NCBI RefSeq assembly: GCF_001294645.1
Contig: NZ_CP011868.1
Span: 558,001-622,000, forward strand
Reading direction: 5' to 3'
Source: Pseudonocardia sp. HH130629-09
GTDB taxonomy: Bacteria; Actinomycetota; Actinomycetes; Mycobacteriales; Pseudonocardiaceae
Length of the DNA stretch: 64,000 nt
In this document: piece by piece, positions 8,355 through 16,317 of the stretch
Position numbering within the stretch: the first letter of the stretch is position 1
How the letters are laid out: the number at the start of each line of letters is the position of its first letter
Position numbers and translations under genes: made by a program
Notes under the pieces: generated by a model
Databases searched by the model: none
Told to the model about the DNA's origin: nothing
What the model saw: the letters and a program-made list of their open reading frames with translations, nothing else

Positions 8355-8519
8355 GAGCCTTTTTCAACCTGACCAGCGAGCTTCTGCGTCAGGAGATCGC
8401 GAAGGTTGCAGCGCAACTGCTCTGACCACAGCTGCACAGGTCACCGGCTCGCTAGCTCGGCGTCTGCACCCACACAACCAGGCCCCTGAGCTGCCGGAAC
8501 GGCAGGTTGAAAAAGGCTC
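8355..8519 (+). mobile_element. 165-bp MITE, copy 1
   Basis: This is a non-coding miniature element with 17-bp perfect terminal inverted repeats GAGCCTTTTTCAACCTG. It is flanked by the target duplication AGT (8352-8354, 8520-8522). It is the exact reverse complement of 28226-28390. The insertion (165 + 3 bp) is a multiple of three and contains no stop in the host frame, so it adds 56 codons to the regulator frame. An internal frame reads NLTSELLRQEIAKVAAQLL then stop, possibly the tail of a captured gene. Confidence 0.9.
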
Positions 8520-8640
8520 AGTGCTGACTCTGACGCTGCAGGGCCGAACCGCCTATCGGCAACACGCTGCATGGCTTGACCATCTCACTCGAGGTCGCGG
8601 GTCTTCGTAGGCCGTCACCCCGCCAGGACAAGGAGGCACG

Positions 8641-9117
8641 ATGCCCACCCTGAACGACGCACTGGATGCGACCCTCTCCGCGGAAGCCTTGGAGGCTTCG
8701 ATCGTCCATGCCGTCGCAGGCATCCAGACGACCGACAACGCCTACGTCAGCCCACGTGACGGTGTGGCCCACTCACGCACCCGTTTCGAGATGCCCGATC
8801 TCGACGGCTCCGACACCGGGAGCCGCGCGGAGACCGTCGCCCGTCACGGCGCGCTTCACACCCGTGCCGCAGACAGCGACGAGTGGGTGACACTCGACAT
8901 GCCTCGACCAGTCCTCGGGTCGTTGGCTTTCCTGACTCTCCTGTATGGGGCAGAGCTCGAACGGTTCACGTCCGCCGAGAACGCGACGATCGAGGTGGAG
9001 ATCTCCGCATCCCGCGCAATCGAGCGAGTACCGGATGAGCTGCGCAGCACTCTCGAGGGCATCCTTGCCGGTCCGATACAGGAAGAGTCCGGGCCCGCTA
9101 CCGCAGTTGCGGAATGA
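8641..9117 (+). CDS. hypothetical protein, 158 aa
   Basis: I do not recognise this protein. It is acidic, has no signal peptide or membrane segment, and contains a regular helix-like C-terminal part (AENATIEVEISASRAIERVPDELRSTLEGIL). A strong ribosome site (AAGGAGG) lies before the ATG. The gene starts 30 bases after the stop of the interrupted winged-helix regulator on the same strand, so the two probably formed a regulator-effector operon under the palindromes at 7074-7118. Codon use is normal for the genome and the frame is intact. It now probably lacks its native promoter context because of the upstream insertions. Confidence 0.65.
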   Translation: MPTLNDALDATLSAEALEASIVHAVAGIQTTDNAYVSPRDGVAHSRTRFEMPDLDGSDTGSRAETVARHGALHTRAADSDEWVTLDMPRPVLGSLAFLTLLYGAELERFTSAENATIEVEISASRAIERVPDELRSTLEGILAGPIQEESGPATAVAE

Positions 9118-9344
9118 CCGGAGGGTAGCGGGACAAGGGTGGTGAAACGCGTTTTGCGCTCGACAAGTGTCGCGATCGTCTTGCCACACATGGGAGCCGT
9201 GGATCAGGTCTCCTTCCGCAAGGGTGTGTTTGAGACGATCAACTTGTGGGTGTGAACCTGCGGCGTTGCTGTCGAGTGGCGGGGCCTTCCCGGGCGAGTC
9301 GGCGGGTTATGGTGTTGATCGCGGCTCAGCTGATCATGGCCTCG

Positions 9345-9640
9345 TGCCGTCCACTGCCCGGCGCGCAGCAGAACGAGCTGCAGCGGGAGCGTGGTCAGCG
9401 CGACGACCGCGGCCAGCGCCAGCAGCGCCGCACGCCAGCCGAGGTGGGGCGCGAGCACGCCGGCCAGCGGGATGAAGATCGTCGCGGCCAGCCCGCCGAG
9501 CAGGGTGACGACGGCGACCGCGCGGGCACGGGAGGCTCCTCGAACCAGGCTGCGGTGAGCGCGAACGCGGGTTCGTAGAGGGTCGCCGACATAGCGACCC
9601 CGGCCGCGGCGAAGACGAGTCGAAGGCGGGCGATCGTGAT
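9345..9640 (-). pseudogene. MFS transporter remnant
   Basis: Two minus-strand frames together resemble an MFS exporter: FAAAGVAMSATLYEPAFALTAAWF (about 9620-9540) and, in another frame, LAPHLGWRAALLALAAVVAL (about 9460-9390). A frameshift separates them. Only two or three transmembrane segments remain and both ends run into unrelated sequence. Adjacent DNA on the plus strand is a transposase scrap. This is decayed and non-functional. Confidence 0.6.
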
Positions 9641-9699
9641 CGTGTAGAGCGCCGAGTCGGCCTGCCGGTCACCGTGGACCCCGGCGCGTCCGGAGACCG

Positions 9700-9890
9700 G
9701 GCGAAGATGGGGATGGTGTTCGTGCACACCGTCCTCGACGATCACTCGCGCATCGCTTATGCCGAGATCCACGACGACGAAACAGCCGCCACCACCGTCG
9801 TGCTGCGCGTGCGGTTGCCTGGTTCGCCGCCTGCGAGGTCACCACCTGCCGGGTCCTGTCGTGCGCGGGGGAGGTGGTGCTGGTGTCCGA
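9700..9890 (+). pseudogene. IS481-type transposase scrap
   Basis: The plus-strand frame reads VFVHTVLDDHSRIAYAEIHD and then DETAATTVV. This is the first catalytic Asp region of an IS481/IS3-like integrase core, after which the frame breaks. No terminal repeats or start codon are visible. From here to the P450 stop at 10189 I see no gene; the sequence is GC-rich and without recognisable structure. Confidence 0.6.
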
Positions 9891-10188
9891 GGCGGCGCTC
9901 ACCCTGCGGGGTGGCGCACTGTCGCCCGCGGCCGCCCGGCCACCGAGCGGGTCGGGCGTGAGGGGCTGCAACGGGCGGGAGGTGCGTTCACCGACGAGCA
10001 TCTGACGACGCCGACATGTCGGTCGATTGGATCGTCGCCTCTACCATGTGTCGGTTGCGCACGGCGCACGCCGTCTTCGTTGGGTCGGCGAGGCCTGTCC
10101 GAGCCACAGGTCGACATGGGAGGGTCGGGATGACGGCCCCTCCGGCCCCTCCGGGCTCTTCACCCGTCGTGGGCGCCGGTCCCGTGAA

Positions 10189-11376
10189 TCACCACATGAC
10201 GGGGAGTCTCTCGAGCCCGAAGATCGCTTTGTGTCCGGCCCAGGCGACATCATCGTCGTCGACGGCCAGTCGGAGTTTCGGAAACCGGCGCAGCAGCGCC
10301 GGGAACGCGACCTTCATCTCCATCCGGGCCAATGGGGCGCCCAGGCAGTGATGGATGCCGTGCCCGAACGCGACGTGGTTGGTCGATGGGCGGGTGATGT
10401 CGAGGCGTCCGGGTTGCTCGGTGATCTCGGGGTCGCGGTTCGCGGCGGGCAGGTGGAACAAGACGAGCTCTCCGCGACGGATCGTCGTACCGCCGATCTC
10501 CACGTCCCGTGCGGCCAGGCGTGGCGAGCCGGAGTTGACGATCGACAGCCAGCGCAGCAGCTCCTCGACGGCGGCGGGCACGGCCTCGGGTTCGTCACGG
10601 ACCAGGGCGAGCTGCTCGGGGTGGCGCAGCAGTGCGAGGGTGCCGAGGCTGAGCATGTTGGAGGTGGTCTCGTGGCCGGCGACCAGCAGTAGGTTGGCGA
10701 CGCCGACGAGCTCGGCGTCGGTGAGGGTTTCGGCGTGCTCGCGGATCAGCATCCCGATCAGGTCCTCGCCGGGGTCGCGTCGGGCGCGGGAGACGAGGTC
10801 CTGCATGTAGGCCAGCGCTTCGGCGGCGAGCGTGACCCGCTCCTGTTCACCTGTGGTGGTGTCGAGCTGGCTGGCGGTGCGGGTCTGGAATTCTGCCTGG
10901 TCGGTCGGTGGCACGCCGAGTAGCTCGCAGATGACCAGGGACGGGATGGGGAGCGCGTAGTGGGTGACCAGGTCGGCGGGCGGGCCGGTTCGTGCGAGCG
11001 CGTCGAGATGGTCGTCGACGATCTGCGCGATGCGCGGTTCGAGGCGGCGCATCCGGCGCACTGTGAACTCGGGGGTGAGTAGACGGCGTAGCCGGGTGTG
11101 GTCGGGCGGGTCGAGCGAGAGCAGGTTGCCGCTGCGGTCTCCGGAGAGCTGGCGGGGGTCGCGGCCGGGGGAGCCTTCCAGGTCGGCGGGGGTCCACCCG
11201 TTACGGAAGGAATCGGCGTCGCCGAGCATTCGGCGGACGTCGGCGTGGCGGGTCAGCATCCACGCCTGCGGGCCGAACGGGGTCGGCACGCGGCGCAGGG
11301 GCTGGTCGCGCAGCGCCTCTGCGGCGGGGGCGGGCCCGAAGTCGGTGCGTTGCAGGTCGAGGTCGGCGGTGGTCAC
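10189..11376 (-). CDS. cytochrome P450
   Basis: This is a soluble class I bacterial P450 monooxygenase, 395 aa, needing ferredoxin partners that are not encoded here. Seen are the I-helix oxygen-binding GHETTSNML (about residue 235), the K-helix EELLRW (about residue 275), and the haem loop FGHGIHHCLGAP with the axial Cys near residue 345. The GTG start overlaps the stop of the MFS exporter gene (GTGA), so the two are co-transcribed. The TetR regulator is divergent. Such P450-exporter-TetR sets often act on toxic or secondary-metabolite-like hydrophobic substrates; the substrate is unknown. Confidence 0.93.
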   Translation of the reverse strand: MTTADLDLQRTDFGPAPAAEALRDQPLRRVPTPFGPQAWMLTRHADVRRMLGDADSFRNGWTPADLEGSPGRDPRQLSGDRSGNLLSLDPPDHTRLRRLLTPEFTVRRMRRLEPRIAQIVDDHLDALARTGPPADLVTHYALPIPSLVICELLGVPPTDQAEFQTRTASQLDTTTGEQERVTLAAEALAYMQDLVSRARRDPGEDLIGMLIREHAETLTDAELVGVANLLLVAGHETTSNMLSLGTLALLRHPEQLALVRDEPEAVPAAVEELLRWLSIVNSGSPRLAARDVEIGGTTIRRGELVLFHLPAANRDPEITEQPGRLDITRPSTNHVAFGHGIHHCLGAPLARMEMKVAFPALLRRFPKLRLAVDDDDVAWAGHKAIFGLERLPVMW

Positions 11377-12822
11377 GAGTGGTCCTCTCGGACGGGGTTG
11401 GTGGCGGGTCGACGCGGGATCGCGGCGGTGATTGCGACGGCGACGAGGGCGGAGCCGGCGCCGAGCAGCATCACGACGAGGAAGGCGGCCTCGGACGGGA
11501 CGGCGACGCCGTCCACGGTTGTCGTCATGCGGGCCAGCAGCACACCCGCGACGGCGCCGGCAGTGGACAGCCCGATGGCGCGCATCAGGTTGTTGAGGCT
11601 GTTGGCGGCCGCGGTCTGTGTGACCGGCACAGCCGCCATGACCAGAGCGGGCATGGCCCCGTAGGCGAGGCCGACCCCGGAGCTGATGACGACCGAGCTG
11701 AGCACGAGCTGCCAGATCGCGGTGTGGAACGCCGCTCCCAGCCCGTACCCGGTGGCCACGACGACTGCGCCGATCATCAGCGTGGTCCGCGGGCCCCGAG
11801 CGGCGCTGATCCGCGCCGAGATCGGCGACATCGCCATCATGCAGAGTCCCCCGGGGGCCAGGACCAGCCCGGCGACCAGGATCGACTGCCCCAGCCCGTA
11901 GCCGGTCTCCTTCGGCAGTTGCAACAGCTGTGGGAACACCAGCGACATGGCGAACATCGAGAAGCCGAACACGGCCGAGGCGATGTTGGTGAGCAGCAGC
12001 GGCCGGCGACGGCTGACCCGCAGGTCGATCAACGGGTCGGGGGTGCGCAGCTCACGCAGGCCGAACCCGACGAGCGCGACGGCGGCGGCCCCGGCCAACG
12101 ACAGCGTCACCGCCCCGGCCCAGCCCGGGTCACCACCCTTCGACACGGCCAGCAGCAGCGTGACCAGCGCGACCGAGAGCAGCAGTGCCCCGGGCAGATC
12201 GAATCGGCCGCCGGTGCGCTGAGGCGACTCCGGCACCAGGCTCCCGACGAGGGCGGTGACGAGGGTCCCCAGCGCGGCGGCTGTCCAGAACAGTGCGTGC
12301 CAGTCTGCGGCCTGCACGACCAGTGCCGAGAGCGGCAGGCCCAGTGCGCCGCCGACGCCGAGCGAGGCGCTCATCGTCGCGGTGCCCGACCCGACCCGCT
12401 CGGCCGGTAGCAGGTCGCGCATCAGGCTGATGCCCAAGGGGACGACGCCCGCGGCGAGTCCCTGCAGCGCCCGGCCCACGACGAGCGGAACCAGGGAGGT
12501 GCTGAGCGCGGCGACGACCGAGCCGGAGACCAGCACACCCAGACACCAGGAGCATGCGGCGCTTGCCGACCATATCGGCGAGCCGGCCCACGACAGGGAC
12601 CGCGACCGCGCCCGCGAGCAGGGTGGCGGTGACGATCCATGCGGTATCGGCCGGGTCTGCGCCGAGTAGCCGCGGGAACAGCGGGACCAGCGGGATCACC
12701 ACGGTCTGCTGCAGCGAGACCACGATGCCGGCCGCGGCGAGGACGGCGACCAGCGCCGGGGCGCGTTCGCCGGGGACGGGCCCTCCCGGCGGGGAGCCGG
12801 GCGCCGTGACGGGACGGGTCAT
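11373..12822 (-). pseudogene. MFS drug exporter, frameshifted
   Basis: This is a 14-helix EmrB/QacA-like proton-driven exporter. The N-terminal frame (ATG 12822) gives two helices, ending in the motif A-like GRLADMVGKRRMLLVSG. A +1/-1 shift near 12527 moves the rest (LVSGSVVAALSTSLVPLVVGRALQG onward, to 11373) into another frame. Apart from this one base the protein looks full length (about 480 aa). It may be a real null mutation or a sequencing error in a G/T-rich run. It is first in the operon with the P450 and is divergent from tetR across a palindromic operator. Confidence 0.8.
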
Positions 12823-12835
12823 GCGATGGACGCTA

Positions 12836-12851
12836 AGTCAATCAATTGACT
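12836..12851. promoter_or_regulatory. TetR operator between exporter and tetR
   Basis: The palindrome AGTCAAT-CA-ATTGACT has 7-bp perfect arms and lies in the 73-bp divergent promoter region. It overlaps a TTGACT that could serve as a -35 element. A further TTGACTG half-site occurs at 12869-12875. Binding by the adjacent TetR protein is inferred from position. Confidence 0.6.
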
Positions 12852-12895
12852 GAATCAAGTGCGGGGAGTTGACTGTTGGTGGCGAGGGAGAGGTC

Positions 12896-13558
12896 ATGAG
12901 CAGAGTGGACCGGCAGTACGTGGACCGGGCGGGGGTGACCCGCGAACGCATCCTGGACGCGGCGGAGCGGCTCTTCGCCGAGCATGGGGTGCGTGCGGTG
13001 TCGAACCGTTCCGTCGCCGAGGCGGCGGGGCAGGGCAACAACACCGTCGTCGGCTACCACTTCGGCACGAAGGCCGACCTTGTGCGGGCGCTGATTCGGC
13101 GGCATGCCGCAGAGATGGACGCGCGGCGCGAGGCGATGGTGGCTGCTCTCGGTTCCGCGCCGGACGTGCGTAGGTGGGTGGACTGCCTTGTGCGTCCGGT
13201 CGCCGAGCACCTCGCCGAGCGGGGGGCGCCGACCTGGTACGCCCGATTCGGGGCGCAGATCATGACCGATCCCGGGCTCCGCGAAATCATGGTGAGGGAA
13301 TCGCTCGGGTCCCGGTCGCTGACCACCGTTCTCGACGGTCTGAACGCGGCACTGCCGACACTCCCACCCGAGGTGCGACTCGAACGCGGCGACATCTGCC
13401 GGCAATTGCTCGTGCATCATTTCGCGGAGCGGGAGAGGGCACTGGCGGAGGGGCTGCCCACCCCACGGTCATCCTGGGACGGAGCCGCCACCGGCCTCGT
13501 CGACGCGCTGGTGGGGATCTGGACAGCGCCGGTGAGTTCCACGATGCGGGCCGACTAG
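12896..13558 (+). CDS. TetR family regulator
   Basis: This is a TetR-type repressor of 220 aa from the ATG at 12896, which follows GGGAGAGG; a TTG at 12869 in frame is less likely. The DNA-binding domain spans residues about 12-65 (RILDAAERLFAEHGVRAVSNRSVAEAAG, then VVGYHFGTKADLVRALI). The C-terminal ligand domain is divergent. It is transcribed away from the exporter-P450 operon and probably represses it and itself through the AGTCAAT palindrome. The 280 bases after its stop hold no gene that I can support. Confidence 0.9.
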   Translation: MSRVDRQYVDRAGVTRERILDAAERLFAEHGVRAVSNRSVAEAAGQGNNTVVGYHFGTKADLVRALIRRHAAEMDARREAMVAALGSAPDVRRWVDCLVRPVAEHLAERGAPTWYARFGAQIMTDPGLREIMVRESLGSRSLTTVLDGLNAALPTLPPEVRLERGDICRQLLVHHFAERERALAEGLPTPRSSWDGAATGLVDALVGIWTAPVSSTMRAD

Positions 13559-13838
13559 AGATGCACGTGCGGGAACTGCCTGTTGCCGCCCGTCGCCGGT
13601 GGTCGCCGAGGCGGTTCCGATGGACCGGCGACTGCGGACAGCAGAGGCCCAGAGCCCGTGACACGGGGGATGTGTCGCCAGACGGGTCGAGCACTCCACC
13701 GTCGACAGTGACGTCCTCGAACGGGTCCTCTCCCCGCGCAGCGACGTGATCGTCGTGGTACCAATCCGGCAGTAGCACTGGTGCTCAGCGTGCCGACGGG
13801 TCCGGTCCGCTCCGCGGAGCCGTCCGGTGATCATGGGA

Positions 13839-14978
13839 TCAGTTGCGAGACAGACGCGTGTAGCGGGCCCTGTGCTGGTCGGCGGAGCCGAACTCGTACT
13901 CGATCGCGGTGAGCCGCTTGAAGTAGTGCCCGACCGCGAGCTCCTGGGTCATCCCCATCCCGCCGTGCAGCTGGACCGCGCTCTGCCCCACGAACCGCGC
14001 CGCGCGGCTCACCGTCACCTTGGCGGCGGACACGGCCCGCGCCCGCTCGGCCGGCTCCGAGCCCAGCCGCAGCGTCGCCAGGTAGGTGGCCGAGACTGCC
14101 TGCTCCACCTCCATGTGCATGTCGACCATCCGGTGCTGCAGCGCCTGGAACGACCCGATCGGCTGCCCGAACTGCCGGCGCTCCCGCGCGTAGGCGACGG
14201 TGTCGGCGAGCACCGTCCGCAGGCATCCGACCGCCTCGGCGCACACCGCGGCGACCGCCTCGTCGAGTGCGGGCGCGAGCAGGTCCCAGCCGCGGTCCTC
14301 CACGCCGAGCAGCGCGGTGGCGGGCAGCCGGACGTCGTCGAACACGAGGTCCGCGGCGTGCCGGTCGTCGACGGTCCGGAAGGGGGCGATCCGCAGCCCG
14401 GCCGGCGGGTCGTCGACGTCGACCGGCACGGCGAACAGCGAGATCCCGTCGAGCCCGCGCCGCCCGCCCGAGGTGCGGGCGCTGACGAGCAGGTGGGTGG
14501 CCTGCGGCACCCCGGGGACGACGACCTTCGCGCCGCTCAGCACCCAGCCGCCGCCCGAGCGGCGGGCCGTGAGCGACACGTCGTGCGCGGTGTGCCCCGA
14601 TCCCGGCTCGGCCAGCGCCGGTGCGATGCGGACCGAGCCGGCGGCGACACCTTTCAGCACGTCGGTCGCGCCCGCGCGGCCGAACACGCCGCCACCGAGC
14701 ACCACCGTGTCCACATAGGGCTCGACGACGAGCGCGCGGCCGAGCTGCTCCGCGACGACCATGACCTCGACCGGGCCGCCGCCCGAGCCACCGGCGTCCT
14801 CCGGCAGTGCCGCGCCGAGGATCCCGAGGTCGTCGGCGAACGCCTGCCAGATCGCGGGCTGCCACCCGGCGTCCGACCCGGCGATCTCGCGGCTGCGCGC
14901 GAGGTCGTAGCGGGCCGCGAGGAAACCGGCGAGCGTGTCGCGGAGCTGTTCCTGCTCCGAGGTCAACTGGAAGTCCAT
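13839..14978 (-). CDS. acyl-CoA dehydrogenase, second subunit
   Basis: This is a FAD-dependent acyl-CoA dehydrogenase-fold protein of 379 aa. It shows the N-terminal helical domain, a central beta domain, and the C-terminal segment ending LHGGMGMTQELAVGHYFKRL. The gene starts directly after the stop of the upstream acyl-CoA dehydrogenase (TAGATG). Adjacent, dissimilar pairs of this kind in actinobacteria often form heteromeric alpha2beta2 enzymes acting on steroid side chains or other bulky acyl-CoAs (established for the FadE pairs of M. tuberculosis). The pair is divergent from a LysR gene across a 13-bp inverted repeat. The substrate is unknown. Confidence 0.9.
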   Translation of the reverse strand: MDFQLTSEQEQLRDTLAGFLAARYDLARSREIAGSDAGWQPAIWQAFADDLGILGAALPEDAGGSGGGPVEVMVVAEQLGRALVVEPYVDTVVLGGGVFGRAGATDVLKGVAAGSVRIAPALAEPGSGHTAHDVSLTARRSGGGWVLSGAKVVVPGVPQATHLLVSARTSGGRRGLDGISLFAVPVDVDDPPAGLRIAPFRTVDDRHAADLVFDDVRLPATALLGVEDRGWDLLAPALDEAVAAVCAEAVGCLRTVLADTVAYARERRQFGQPIGSFQALQHRMVDMHMEVEQAVSATYLATLRLGSEPAERARAVSAAKVTVSRAARFVGQSAVQLHGGMGMTQELAVGHYFKRLTAIEYEFGSADQHRARYTRLSRN

Positions 14979-16211
14979 CTAGAGCCCCAAAGCCGCCTTC
15001 GCGATGATGTTGCGCTGGATCTCGTTGCTGCCCGCGTAGATCGTCCCGGCTCGGTCGTTGAGGTAGCGCAGCGGCGCGACCGCCTGCCACTCCTCGCCGC
15101 TGAGGTAGCCGTCCGCCGGTGGGACGAAGCCCGCGACCGGGCCGCCGGGTCGGGTCGCGTGCGGCTGGTAGGCGTGCCCGCGCGGGCCGGCGGCCTCCAG
15201 CAGCAGCTCGGTCAGGGTCTGGCTGAGTTCGGTGCCGAGGATCTTCAGCATCGACGACGCCGTCCCCGGGTTGCCGCCCTCGGCCGCCGTCGAGAGGACC
15301 CGGAACTCCAGGATCTCGAAGACGTCGATCCGGATGCGGGCTTCGGCCAGCTTCGCCGCGAAGTCCGGTGAGTCGATCAGCGGGCGCCCGTCCGGGCCTG
15401 GCTGACCGCTCGCGGCGCGCGCCACCTCCCCGACCGTCACCTGCAGCCCGGGCGCGACCGCCGCGCCGCCCCGCTCGAACTCGAGCAGGTACTTCGCGAC
15501 GGTCCAGCCGTCGTCGACCGAGCCGATCACGTTCGACAGCGGCACCCGCACCCCGTCGAAGAACTCCTGGTTCTGGATCTGCTCCCCGGAGGTCATGACC
15601 AGCGGCCGGACCTCGATGCCCGGCGAGGTCATGTCGATCAGGAGGAACGTGATGCCCTGCTGCTTCTTCCCGGTCCGGCTCGTCCGGACCAGGCAGAACA
15701 TCCAGTTCGCCTCGTGGGCGTGGGTGGTCCAGATCTTGCTGCCGGTGCAGACGAGGTCGTCGCCGTCGACGACGGCGGACATCGACAGGGAGGCGAGGTC
15801 GGAGCCCGCCTCCGGCTCGGAGTACCCCTGGCAGAAGAAGATCTCGCCGCTCAGGATCCGGGGGAGGAAGTACGCCTGCTGCTCGGGCGTCCCGAACTCG
15901 ACGATCACGTGGGCGACCTGCGAGATCCCCATCGGCGACAACGGCGGCGCTCCGGCGAGGACCGACTCGCGGGAGAAGATGTAGTGCTGGGTGAGCGTCC
16001 AGTCGCAGCCGCCGTGCTCCACCGGCCAGGCCGGGGCGGCCCAGCCGCGCTCGTGGAGGACCGCCTGCCACCGCATGCTCGCCTCGTGGTCGGCGTACAC
16101 GCTCGTCATCAGCCGGCCGGCCCGGCGCAGGTCCGGGGTGAGCTTCTCGTCGAGGAACGCGCGGACCTCGTCCCGGAAGGCGAGATCGGCCGCTGACCAC
16201 TGGAGATCCAT
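14979..16211 (-). CDS. acyl-CoA dehydrogenase, first subunit
   Basis: This is an acyl-CoA dehydrogenase of 410 aa, with the ATG at 16211 chosen because the homologous N-terminus starts MDLQWSAADLAFRDEVRAFL. FAD/substrate motifs include CQGYSEPEAGSDLASL and KIWTTHAHEANWMF. The C-terminal stretch is GTIYAGSNEIQRNIIAKAALG, typical of the FadE17/FadE29-like group. It is first in a two-gene operon with the second dehydrogenase. It is probably controlled by the divergent LysR through the inverted repeat at 16243-16275, 32 bases upstream of its start. Confidence 0.92.
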   Translation of the reverse strand: MDLQWSAADLAFRDEVRAFLDEKLTPDLRRAGRLMTSVYADHEASMRWQAVLHERGWAAPAWPVEHGGCDWTLTQHYIFSRESVLAGAPPLSPMGISQVAHVIVEFGTPEQQAYFLPRILSGEIFFCQGYSEPEAGSDLASLSMSAVVDGDDLVCTGSKIWTTHAHEANWMFCLVRTSRTGKKQQGITFLLIDMTSPGIEVRPLVMTSGEQIQNQEFFDGVRVPLSNVIGSVDDGWTVAKYLLEFERGGAAVAPGLQVTVGEVARAASGQPGPDGRPLIDSPDFAAKLAEARIRIDVFEILEFRVLSTAAEGGNPGTASSMLKILGTELSQTLTELLLEAAGPRGHAYQPHATRPGGPVAGFVPPADGYLSGEEWQAVAPLRYLNDRAGTIYAGSNEIQRNIIAKAALGL

Positions 16212-16242
16212 CTCTGCTGCGCCACTCCCTCGCTCGCCGGTG

Positions 16243-16275
16243 CCCCCGCAACCTAACATGTATAGGTTGCGGGGG
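16243..16275. promoter_or_regulatory. LysR operator in the divergent promoter
   Basis: This is a perfect 13-bp inverted repeat, CCCCCGCAACCTA and TAGGTTGCGGGGG, around a 7-base spacer ACATGTA. The core CCTA-N7-TAGG recurs at 17251-17265 upstream of the SDR operon. The position between the acyl-CoA dehydrogenase operon and lysR fits a LysR recognition site; binding is inferred. Confidence 0.65.
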
Positions 16276-16317
16276 GGGAAGTGGACAAACGGCCCGCCCC
16301 GAGGCGATGCTCCGGCC

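Larger units (their letters stand above)
7111..8610 (+). pseudogene. winged-helix regulator interrupted by an IS and a MITE
   Basis: This is a small MarR/ArsR-like DNA-binding protein gene in three pieces: 7111-7178, 8169-8354 and 8523-8610. The N-terminus ends in VFDEVIHS. Taking out 7179-8168 (IS plus one ACT duplication) and 8355-8522 (MITE plus one AGT duplication) joins VFDEVIHSLIRLQVCAIL to the helix-turn-helix AELGITDSHLSKNVRVLADAGYV. It then continues through PVTVLTLTLQGRTAYRQH to a stop, giving 113 codons without a frameshift. That is the usual length for this family. The MITE alone leaves the frame open, but the IS removes the start. No strong ribosome site precedes 7111. The hypothetical gene at 8641 is probably its operon partner. 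Confidence 0.82.

Noticed and set aside
12500-12545. Programmed ribosomal frameshift in the MFS exporter
   Set aside because: No slippery heptamer followed by a fitting structure was seen; a one-base indel explains it better.
13559-13838. Short open frames on both strands between tetR and the dehydrogenase
   Set aside because: No ribosome sites, conserved motifs or codon pattern; treated as non-coding.
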